Assembly (NCBI GenBank): GCA_017477855.1
Contig: JAFUUN010000092.1
Coordinates: forward strand, 1 to 5,857
Origin: Rickettsiales bacterium
GTDB taxonomy: Bacteria; Pseudomonadota; Alphaproteobacteria; Rickettsiales; Deianiraeaceae
Length of the DNA: 5,857 bases
Direction of reading: 5' to 3'
Each line of letters opens with the position of its first letter. Position 1 is the stretch's first letter. The position numbers were made by a program, and so were the translations under genes. Shown piece by piece: positions 1 to 5,255 of the stretch. The notes beneath the pieces are model-generated. The model was not told where the DNA came from and did no database searches. It was given only the letters and a program-made list of their open reading frames with translations.

Positions 1-1
1 A

Positions 2-40
2 GGAGAGAAGGAAGTTAAGGAAGATGGAAAAATAGAGTGA
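2..40 (+). CDS. Possible 3' end of an upstream gene (partial)
   Basis: Reading from base 2 gives an open frame ending GEKEVKEDGKIE followed by TGA at 38-40. A charged Lys/Glu tail of this sort is common at the C-terminus of bacterial proteins, and in many proteobacteria trmD follows rpsP and rimM, so the end of one of those is possible. A second frame from base 3 is also open to a TAG at 33-35, so the choice is uncertain. Only about a dozen codons are visible and no family can be assigned. Confidence 0.3.
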   Translation, partial: GEKEVKEDGKIE

Positions 41-42
41 TT

Positions 43-148
43 GTTGCGCGGGCGGAGCGCGTTTGGCCGAGGAGCGGGTCGGAGCGGGAGCGGAGACGGA
101 AGAGCGAGGAGATGCCAAACGGCGAGGGCGTGGCCGCGGGCGCGCAAC
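43..148. repeat. GC-rich element with nested inverted repeats, copy 1
   Basis: This 106-base GC-rich block stands out sharply in an AT-rich window. Its ends are inverted repeats (GTTGCGCG at 43-50, CGCGCAAC at 141-148), with a T-A pair outside (42/149). A second inverted pair lies inside (GTTTGGC 61-67, GCCAAAC 114-120), so the transcript could fold into a two-tier hairpin. The block shares a 19-base left core (52-70) and a 22-base right core (114-135) with the copy at 1320-1400. The stretch between the inner arms is longer here than in copy 2 and is a purine-rich run of GGAGCGG-like units. It lies between a possible upstream gene end and trmD, so it would sit in the trmD leader if the two are cotranscribed. 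It encodes no recognisable product. It resembles interspersed palindromic elements known from other bacteria in style, but I do not recognise the family. Confidence 0.8.
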
Positions 149-173
149 ATTAAAAAAAAGCAACAATACAATT

Positions 174-836
174 ATGAAGATAACTTTATTTACATGCTTT
201 CCTGAATATTTCAGCGGAACATTCTGTTCTCTCCTAAACAAAGCCAAAGAAAAAGGACTGTTGGAAGTAAATGTAATTGACATCAAAAAATACGGCGTAG
301 GACATTACAGCAAGGTGGATGACCGTCCGGCTGGTGGAGGCAGTGGGCTTATCATGCGGCCAGATGTCATTGAAAATGCACTGACAGATAATATAAATGT
401 GGATGAATTCAACCAACCCGATGGAAAAAAGGAACTGTTTATTATGTCTCCCAGGGGAGAAAAGTTTTGTCAAAAAATGGCACAGGAAATTTCCAAACTG
501 GATGAAATTGCAATTTTGTGTAATAGATATGAAGGTGTGGATCAGCGGGCAATTGAGTATTTCCGCATGCAACAGATTTGTGTTGGTGAGTATATCCTCA
601 TGGGCGGTGAGACTGCGGCCATGGCGGTAATTGAGGCATCTTGTCGTCTTGTACCAGGTGTGATCGGAAATCCAGAAAGTGCTCAAAATGAGACATTTTC
701 TGGAACATACAACAACAACATTGAGTGTGATCAATATACTCAACCGCGAGTTTGGCATGACATGAATACACCAACAGTGCTTCTGTCAGGCAATCATCAG
801 AAGGTTGCGGAGTGGAGAGGGGAAAAGAAAAAGTAG
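174..836 (+). CDS. trmD: tRNA (guanine-N1)-methyltransferase TrmD
   Basis: TrmD transfers a methyl group from S-adenosylmethionine to N1 of guanine 37, next to the anticodon of some tRNAs, and so prevents frameshifting. The 220-residue product begins MKITLFTCFP, the usual family start. It carries the SAM-knot motifs in order: PAGGGSGLIMRPD (52-64), SPRG (92-95), RYEGVDQR (118-125), GEYILMGGET (138-147), LVPGVIGN (159-166), and the C-terminal YTQP (188-191) and SGNH (205-208). The open frame continues upstream to a TTG at 63 through the GC-rich repeat, but that extension is low-complexity Arg/Gly/Glu and unlike TrmD, so ATG 174 is chosen; no clear Shine-Dalgarno precedes it. Two oddities: Glu139 stands where most TrmD proteins have the catalytic Asp (GDYVLSGGE), and the protein ends soon after SGNH, about 15-30 residues short of common homologues. 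The family call is very secure. Confidence 0.95.
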   Translation: MKITLFTCFPEYFSGTFCSLLNKAKEKGLLEVNVIDIKKYGVGHYSKVDDRPAGGGSGLIMRPDVIENALTDNINVDEFNQPDGKKELFIMSPRGEKFCQKMAQEISKLDEIAILCNRYEGVDQRAIEYFRMQQICVGEYILMGGETAAMAVIEASCRLVPGVIGNPESAQNETFSGTYNNNIECDQYTQPRVWHDMNTPTVLLSGNHQKVAEWRGEKKK

Positions 837-883
837 ATTTTTACTGTGATTTACAACTTTTAATTGATACATGCAAAATCCAT

Positions 884-911
884 TTGACAATTGAAAATAT
901 AATAATATCTT
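884..911 (+). promoter_or_regulatory. Probable sigma-70-type promoter for the 934 gene
   Basis: A perfect -35 hexamer TTGACA lies at 884-889. With a 16-base spacer the -10 is TATCTT at 906-911, a 4 of 6 match. The predicted transcript would start near 917-919, leaving a leader of only about 15 bases before ATG 934. Nearby TATAAT (898-903) is too close to this -35 to pair with it. The position in the gap after trmD fits a separate transcription unit. Confidence 0.45.
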
Positions 912-933
912 CACACTGTTTAAAGTTATTTTT

Positions 934-1257
934 ATGACATATGAAAATGAAAAAAGTTGTTGTGGTGAAAAAGGTTGTTACAACGGTTGTTGCCGCGACA
1001 AAAAGTGCAAACTTTGCAAATTTGTAGGCTACGTTCTTTGCACAACATTGATTTCTTTCTTGGTTGTTAAGTTTACCGCACCATGCGTTGTTCACGATGC
1101 TTTTGTGAAAAAGGTTGGCGAGTACCATTTGCGTATGATGGTCAAAATGGCACATAAACATCCAGAAATGATGCATCATTTTGGCCATCAATTTGACCCA
1201 ATGATGCCATTTCCACCAAAAGGACCAAAGGCCCCAGTGGAGAAGCCAGCAAAATAA
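934..1257 (+). CDS. Small membrane protein, Cys-rich head and His/Met-rich tail
   Basis: I do not recognise a family for this 107-residue protein. It has three parts. Residues 1-29 are charged and rich in cysteine (C9, C10, C15, C19, C20, C25, C28), including two Cys pairs and a CKLC motif. Residues 30-53 are a single hydrophobic segment (around VGYVLCTTLISFLVV), most likely a membrane anchor or uncleaved signal. Residues 54-91 are rich in His and Met (six His and eight Met between 65 and 91, including MMHHFGH), followed by a Pro/Lys tail. The basic and Cys-rich N-terminus suggests an inside location, leaving the His/Met part outside the membrane. Such residues commonly bind soft metals such as copper, so metal binding is an inference, not a demonstrated function. 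The gene appears monocistronic: a promoter candidate precedes it and a strong terminator follows. No clear Shine-Dalgarno is present. Confidence 0.7.
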   Translation: MTYENEKSCCGEKGCYNGCCRDKKCKLCKFVGYVLCTTLISFLVVKFTAPCVVHDAFVKKVGEYHLRMMVKMAHKHPEMMHHFGHQFDPMMPFPPKGPKAPVEKPAK

Positions 1258-1275
1258 TCAAATTTAGCTTTGATT
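1256..1275 (+). other. AT-rich hairpin overlapping the stop codon
   Basis: AATCAAA at 1256-1262 and TTTGATT at 1269-1275 form a perfect 7-base inverted repeat around a 6-base loop. It begins inside the TAA stop of the preceding gene and lies 14 bases before the terminator stem. It has no T-rich tail of its own; it may protect the transcript end or be incidental, as it is AT-rich and weak. Confidence 0.4.
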
Positions 1276-1289
1276 ATTTGTAAATTAAT

Positions 1290-1318
1290 CCCTACATTTA
1301 TTGTAGGGTTTTCTTTTT
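1290..1318 (+). terminator. Rho-independent terminator
   Basis: CCCTACA (1290-1296) and TGTAGGG (1302-1308) form a perfect 7-base stem with a 5-base loop, followed at once by a ten-base tail that is T except for one C (1309-1318). It lies 33 bases after the stop of the Cys/His/Met-rich gene and should end that transcript. It reads best in the + direction. Confidence 0.88.
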
Positions 1319-1319
1319 G

Positions 1320-1400
1320 GTTGCGCAGCGCGGAGCGCGTTTGGCCGACGAGGAACGAGGCGCAGCCAAACGGCGAGGGCGTGGCCTCGGGCAGCGCAAC
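1320..1400. repeat. GC-rich element with nested inverted repeats, copy 2
   Basis: This 81-base block repeats the design of the element at 43-148 in the same orientation. Its outer arms are GTTGCGC (1320-1326) and GCGCAAC (1394-1400); its inner arms are GTTTGGC (1339-1345) and GCCAAAC (1365-1371). The left core (1330-1348) and right core (1365-1386) are identical to copy 1. The stretch between the inner arms is only 19 bases here, so the copies differ mainly in loop length. It starts one base after the T-rich tail of the terminator and ends 41 bases before the next gene. Conserved arms and cores with a variable centre suggest a mobile or structurally selected element rather than a chance duplication. 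Confidence 0.8.
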
Positions 1401-1441
1401 ATCATCTTGCATATTAAAAAGTTGATACTAATGATTAAGTT

Positions 1442-1639
1442 ATGTGTATAGGAACAATCATAAAAGCAGTGCCAAAAATTGTAAAGATACTCATCATTGT
1501 TGCGATGTTTGTAGGCCTGTGGTTTATACTTACGCTTTTGAATAACAAATTTCATATCTTTTCTGTCTTCGGAAACATCATGCAATATGTAGTTGATGGT
1601 GTTGGCAAGGGGCTAAAAGCACTTGGAATGAAGACATGA
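1442..1639 (+). CDS. 65-residue membrane peptide of unknown function
   Basis: I do not recognise this protein. It has a short basic start (MCIGTIIKAVPKIVK), one strong hydrophobic segment at about residues 14-34 (IVKILIIVAMFVGLWFILTLL), and then a stretch at 36-65 with Phe, Val and Gly/Lys residues that could form an amphipathic helix. No catalytic motif or cysteine pair is visible. The stop codon is one base before the start of the flavin reductase, so the two are probably translated together. An ATG at 1431 opens only a six-codon frame and is out of phase, so ATG 1442 is the only sensible start; no good Shine-Dalgarno precedes it. Support for it being real comes from the intact frame, the tight spacing and the coherent membrane segment. 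Confidence 0.6.
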   Translation: MCIGTIIKAVPKIVKILIIVAMFVGLWFILTLLNNKFHIFSVFGNIMQYVVDGVGKGLKALGMKT

Positions 1640-1640
1640 T

Positions 1641-2621
1641 ATGCCTGAACTCAAAAATTATGACATAGCAATCATTGGCGGAGGAGTTGTTGGAATGTTT
1701 ATGGCCTCAAAATGCATAGCTGCTGGTTTGCAGACCGCTATAATAGAGGGCTCGCACCAAGTTGGCGGGCAGTGTACCGCGCTGTATCCCGACAAACACA
1801 TTTTGAATATTCCGCTGGTTGATACACTCACGGCGCAGGAGCTATGCAACAGATTGTATGAACGTATACACGATTGTGATATTCTACTTAATCACAATGT
1901 TGATAAATTGGCAAAGACAAACGATGTGTTTGAAATTGTTGCATCTGGCAAGAAAATTACCGCAAGATACATCATCCTTGCCATTGGAAAGGGGCACATA
2001 GTACCAAACAAATTGCCACTGCCAAACGCTGTAAAGTTTGAGAACAAAACGCTGTTTTATACCCTGAAAGATTGCCACATTCTACAAGACAAAAATGTCG
2101 TTATTGCAGGCGGCGGAGATAGCACTATTGACTGGGCGTGTGAGTTGGTTGACATTGTGCGTGGCATCACAATTATACATAGGAGGGAAATTTCCAAGCC
2201 AGATAATCCACAGTTTGAACGCTTCAAAGAGCTTGTTGCGGCAGGTAAAATAGTGGTCAAAGCTCCATGCAATATTGTTTCAATTGAAGGTGATGAAGAT
2301 ATAGGAACTCTTAACAAAGTTATCACATCTGACGGAGAAGTTGAAACAGACTATGTGTTAGCATTTTATGGCCTAAAAAACGAGCCAGCAACTTTTTTGA
2401 AAGACATGACGAATATCAAATCCAGCTTTGGAATTGTTGATGTTGACTGCAAATGCGAGACAGCAGAGCCAAACCTCTTTGCCATTGGCGATTGTTGCAA
2501 TTATGATGGCAAATTGAAGAACATTCCTATCGGTTTTAGCGAGGCAATAAGGTGTTTTACAGAAATTTGTGCACGCGAGAAAAATGGTATAAACATGTAT
2601 GGAAAATCAGCCAAACACTAA
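1641..2621 (+). CDS. Ferredoxin/flavodoxin-NADP reductase, thioredoxin-reductase-like type
   Basis: This 326-residue flavoprotein belongs to the YumC-like ferredoxin-NADP reductases, which move electrons between NADPH and ferredoxin or flavodoxin in the cytoplasm. The FAD-binding GxGxxG is at 13-18 (GGGVVG), with Glu36 at the end of the second strand. The family hallmark GGQCTALYPDK is at 42-52. The NADPH domain has GGGDS at 157-161 and HRR at 180-182, a pattern usually read as NADPH preference. A second FAD motif, AIGD, is at 281-284, followed by GKLKNIPIGFSEA (290-302). The CxxC redox pair that defines true thioredoxin reductases is absent from the NADPH domain, which supports the reductase call over TrxB. 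Length is close to the usual 330-350. It starts one base after the membrane peptide and its last 23 bases overlap the next gene. It could supply electrons used by NrdG, but the nrd genes lie beyond a separate gap. The exact acceptor cannot be read from the sequence. Confidence 0.9.
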   Translation: MPELKNYDIAIIGGGVVGMFMASKCIAAGLQTAIIEGSHQVGGQCTALYPDKHILNIPLVDTLTAQELCNRLYERIHDCDILLNHNVDKLAKTNDVFEIVASGKKITARYIILAIGKGHIVPNKLPLPNAVKFENKTLFYTLKDCHILQDKNVVIAGGGDSTIDWACELVDIVRGITIIHRREISKPDNPQFERFKELVAAGKIVVKAPCNIVSIEGDEDIGTLNKVITSDGEVETDYVLAFYGLKNEPATFLKDMTNIKSSFGIVDVDCKCETAEPNLFAIGDCCNYDGKLKNIPIGFSEAIRCFTEICAREKNGINMYGKSAKH

Positions 2622-3183
2622 CAAACCAATAGAGACAAAAACTTCCTATTTGAATATCAAGATAACGGCTTTTGGAAAGGGGCGCCTGGAAATAGTAGAG
2701 GCAAAGACATATAAATATTTGATAGAAGACAAGAAGAAAAAGGAATTCTTGGATGCATTGTCATATTTATTAACAAGCAAAAATGTTGAAGTAAAGTATG
2801 ATAATTTTTCATATAAAAACAACAAAATTTATGCGCGAGATTTTCAAAGCAACTCACTATTTTTGTCTTATCCACCATGCATAGATGACAATTTAACACC
2901 AAAACAGCAGTTGAAAGTTTTCTCACTAATGCATGCTGGCTATGACCTATCCGAAGCGGCTATTATGTCCTACGGTCTTAAAGATATTGAAAACACAAAA
3001 ATAAAGTATCTCACGCAAAATCAGCAGAAAATGGTCTATCTCGCCAGCACTATTGCATGTCCGTCTATTCTTTGGTTTATTGACGTTAGATTGGTTGAAA
3101 ACCTATCAAATGATCAGAAATATTACATCAACAACGCGATGAGTATTAGAATAAAGCATGGTGGCGCGGTTGTGATTTATTAA
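2599..3183 (+). CDS. Degenerate ABC-ATPase-like protein lacking the P-loop (CcmA-like)
   Basis: The 194-residue product follows the order of a small ABC transporter ATPase such as the haem-exporter subunit CcmA, but with its catalytic motifs eroded. LTPKQQLKVFSLMHA (99-113) matches the LT..eNL stretch after the Q-loop; YGLKDIENTKIKYLTQNQQKMVYLAST (125-151) is in the place of the helical and signature region, with TQNQQ where LSGGQ is expected; SILWFIDVR (156-164) matches Walker B, but the catalytic Glu after Asp162 is Val; GGAVVIY (188-194) ends just before the switch His. Where the Walker A loop should be, residues 42-51 read IEDKKKKEFL. Nucleotide hydrolysis is therefore unlikely. The start overlaps the reductase gene by 23 bases, implying coupled expression; no other in-frame Met lies nearby. 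It may be a decaying gene or a repurposed regulatory subunit. No permease partner (CcmB) is in the window. The homology is recognised by eye and is moderately sure. Confidence 0.75.
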   Translation: MENQPNTNKPIETKTSYLNIKITAFGKGRLEIVEAKTYKYLIEDKKKKEFLDALSYLLTSKNVEVKYDNFSYKNNKIYARDFQSNSLFLSYPPCIDDNLTPKQQLKVFSLMHAGYDLSEAAIMSYGLKDIENTKIKYLTQNQQKMVYLASTIACPSILWFIDVRLVENLSNDQKYYINNAMSIRIKHGGAVVIY

Positions 3184-3339
3184 ATCAAAAGTTAAATACA
3201 ATTTTTACTTGAATAAAAATATTTTTCCACTTTTCAATATATCCATCTCATGTCAAGAAAAATATTTTAATTTTTTTTCATCTGCTAAAATAGAGGGCAA
3301 AGTCGGAATTTTTCACTATTTTCGTGGTTTCATTTGCAT
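3184..3339. other. AT-rich intergenic stretch, possible weak terminator
   Basis: No gene is visible. The self-complementary AAAATATTTT (3259-3268) is followed by AA and eight T residues (3271-3278), which could be a weak terminator for the preceding operon, though the stem contains only A-T pairs. A similar AAAAATATTTTT lies at 3216-3227. Nothing matching a NrdR box or a complete FNR box was found here. Confidence 0.35.
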
Positions 3340-3372
3340 TTGACATTTATATTTTCATTTGTCATTCTGACA
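3340..3372 (+). promoter_or_regulatory. Promoter/operator candidate upstream of nrdD
   Basis: TTGACA (3340-3345) is a perfect -35 hexamer; at 17-base spacing the -10 would be CATTCT (3363-3368), only a 3 of 6 match, as expected for a promoter that needs an activator. The motif TGACA or its complement TGTCA occurs three times, at 3341-3345, 3360-3364 and 3368-3372. The last two form a perfect palindrome, TGTCA-TTC-TGACA, whose downstream half ends 13 bases before the nrdD start. The palindrome covers the -10 region, which suits a repressor site. The binding protein is not identifiable. Confidence 0.4.
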
Positions 3373-3385
3373 TACCACTTGATTT

Positions 3386-5254
3386 ATGGAACAGACAAAC
3401 GGTAAAAAAAATAAGTTCTTTGTAAAACTAACTGACAAACAACTGGAACTAAAAAAAGAGTTTATTAAAAACTATGCGAGCAAAAGCAACAATGCGGCAG
3501 ATGGTTCAAGCTTTGATGCTAATGCAAATATAACAAACAAAAACATGCATACAATGGAATATGAAATTCACAAGGACATTAACATTCAGATTAATCGTGC
3601 ACTGATTTGCGATAAAATCACTGAACTCTACGGCGCGGACTTGGCAAAGGAATATATTCGTCAAATTGAAGACCACGAGATTTACATCCACGATGAGACA
3701 AGCTTAAAACCATATTGCACAAGCATTACGATGTATCCATTTTTGTTGAATGGTTTGAAGACATTGGGCGGTGGCTCTGTTGCACCAAAGCACTTGGCAA
3801 GCTTCTGCGGAGGGTTTATCAACCTCATGTTGGCTGTGTCAAGTCAGTTTGCAGGGGCGGTTGCAACGGTGGAGTTCTTGATGTATTTTGACTACTTTGC
3901 AAAGAAAACTTATGGTGAAAACTACTTGGAGACAAATACAAAAGACATAGATGCTCACTTGCAGCACGTTGTCTACACCATCAACCAGCCATCTGTTTCA
4001 AGAGGTTATCAGTCAATTTTCTGGAATATTTCAATCTATGACAGACCTTATTTTGAGGCCATGTTTGGCGATTTTGCGTTCCCCGACTGGTCAAGACCAA
4101 GCTATGAGAGCTTAAACAAACTGCAAAAATACTTCATGAAATGGTTTAATAAGGAACGTTGTAACGCGCTGTTGACATATCCAGTAATAACCGCAGCATG
4201 TCTGACGAAAAACGGCGAGCTTGTTGATAAAAACTTTGAGGACTTTATAACCGAAGAATATGCAGAAGGAAATGGTTTCTTTACCTTCATGAGCGACAAT
4301 GCGTGCGCCCTGTCAAGCTGTTGCCGTTTGAAAAATAACATTGAAGATCAGAGAAAAGAGTTTAGCTACACACTTGGCGCCGGTGGAGTATCAACTGGTT
4401 CGTTGAATGTAATAACAATTAACCTTAACCGAGCAGTTCAAAAGGGTTTGGATATTCGTGAAATGGTGCAGAAAATCCACAAATATCAAATTGCAACGCG
4501 CAAGCTTATGGAGCAATATCTTGCGGCCGGCTTGATGCCTGTTTATGATGCAGGATATATCACGATGGACAGACAATATCTGACGATTGGTATTAACGGG
4601 ATGGTTGAAGCTGCTGAAAGTCAAGGCTTGGATATTAGCTTGAACGAGGATTATATGTCATTCGTTGAGAACATTTTGAAAACAATCAGCGATGAGAACA
4701 AAAAAGCCACAATTGAAACCGGTTATAAGTTTAACACGGAGTTTGTTCCAGCTGAAAACTTGGGCGTCAAGAATGCGCGCTGGGATAAAGAAGATGGATT
4801 AAAGTCAGAACGCGATTGCTATAATTCATATCTCTACAAGGTGGAAGACGAAGACATTTCAATACTTGATAAGTTTCAAATGCACGGCAAACGGTTTATG
4901 CAATATCTTGATGGAGGATCTGCATATCACTGCAATTTATCAGAATATCCAACACAGGAAGGTTTCAAGAAGCTGTTAAAGGTTGCGGCCACAGAAGGAT
5001 GTGAATATTTCTGCTTCAACATTCTTGTGACATGTTGCAATAGCTGCGGATATATTGACAAACATACATTAACAGAGTGCTCGCAGTGCCATTCAGAAAA
5101 TGTTGAACACGCAACAAGAATTATTGGTTATTTAAAAACAATTTCTTCATGGAGCAAAGAGCGCCGCGAAGAACATGCAAGACGTGCTTATTCACCGCAG
5201 AAAAATGCAGTTGGTGTAATTAAGGTCCAGAAGTTGTGCAAAGAGGAGTGCTAA
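3386..5254 (+). CDS. nrdD: Anaerobic ribonucleoside-triphosphate reductase NrdD (class III)
   Basis: NrdD reduces ribonucleoside triphosphates to deoxyribonucleotides under anaerobic conditions using a glycyl radical. The 622-residue protein has the central NrdD landmarks: SFCGGFINL (139-147), GNGFFTFMSDNACALSSCCRL (295-315, with Cys312/Cys313 in the active-site finger loop), and TLGAGGVSTGSLNVITINLNR (329-349). Near the C-terminus a four-Cys zinc site (C551, C554, C565, C568) is followed by RIIGYL, whose Gly581 (codon 5126-5128) is the expected radical residue, similar in place to Gly580 of phage T4 NrdD. Compared with the 712-residue E. coli enzyme it is shorter at the N-terminus, where only about 50 residues precede the conserved body, so the ATP-cone that senses dATP appears to be missing. 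About 40 residues follow the radical Gly, ending in KLCKEEC. No strong Shine-Dalgarno precedes ATG 3386. The nrdG gene begins one base after the stop. The substrate-reductant subtype (formate or thioredoxin) cannot be decided by eye. Confidence 0.97.
   Translation: MEQTNGKKNKFFVKLTDKQLELKKEFIKNYASKSNNAADGSSFDANANITNKNMHTMEYEIHKDINIQINRALICDKITELYGADLAKEYIRQIEDHEIYIHDETSLKPYCTSITMYPFLLNGLKTLGGGSVAPKHLASFCGGFINLMLAVSSQFAGAVATVEFLMYFDYFAKKTYGENYLETNTKDIDAHLQHVVYTINQPSVSRGYQSIFWNISIYDRPYFEAMFGDFAFPDWSRPSYESLNKLQKYFMKWFNKERCNALLTYPVITAACLTKNGELVDKNFEDFITEEYAEGNGFFTFMSDNACALSSCCRLKNNIEDQRKEFSYTLGAGGVSTGSLNVITINLNRAVQKGLDIREMVQKIHKYQIATRKLMEQYLAAGLMPVYDAGYITMDRQYLTIGINGMVEAAESQGLDISLNEDYMSFVENILKTISDENKKATIETGYKFNTEFVPAENLGVKNARWDKEDGLKSERDCYNSYLYKVEDEDISILDKFQMHGKRFMQYLDGGSAYHCNLSEYPTQEGFKKLLKVAATEGCEYFCFNILVTCCNSCGYIDKHTLTECSQCHSENVEHATRIIGYLKTISSWSKERREEHARRAYSPQKNAVGVIKVQKLCKEEC
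5243..5248 (+). promoter_or_regulatory. Shine-Dalgarno of nrdG
   Basis: GAGGAG lies inside the last codons of nrdD, 7 bases before ATG 5256. It fixes that ATG as the start over the in-frame ATG at 5268, and it is the only strong ribosome binding site seen in the window. Confidence 0.75.
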
Positions 5255-5255
5255 T

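Noticed and set aside
234..758. Long open frame on the - strand inside trmD (174 codons)
   Set aside because: It lies wholly opposite trmD, whose conserved motifs are clear; the translation shows no family features and no supporting context.
841..1191. A 116-codon - strand frame opposite the Cys/His/Met-rich gene
   Set aside because: The + strand frame has a coherent layout with a membrane segment, a promoter candidate and a terminator; the opposite frame is its shadow.
934..1257. Metallothionein call for the Cys-rich protein
   Set aside because: Cysteines are confined to the first third plus two in or near the membrane segment, and a hydrophobic span is present, unlike known metallothioneins.
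43..1400. A CRISPR array made of the two GC-rich repeats
   Set aside because: There are only two copies, over a kilobase apart with genes between, of unequal length and with large internal inverted repeats; no spacers or cas genes are present.
1407..1441. Promoter before the 65-residue peptide gene
   Set aside because: TTGCAT at 1407-1412 could be a -35, but no reasonable -10 lies at 16-18 bases, so the match is too weak to list.
1188..1585. Two - strand open frames across the terminator and the second GC-rich repeat
   Set aside because: They run through a terminator stem and the GC-rich repeat, which lacks stop codons by composition, and they conflict with the + strand genes on each side.
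1641..2621. Thioredoxin reductase (trxB) call for the flavoprotein
   Set aside because: The CxxC redox pair of thioredoxin reductases is missing, and the GGQCTALYP and GKLK..GFSEA motifs point to the ferredoxin-NADP reductase branch.
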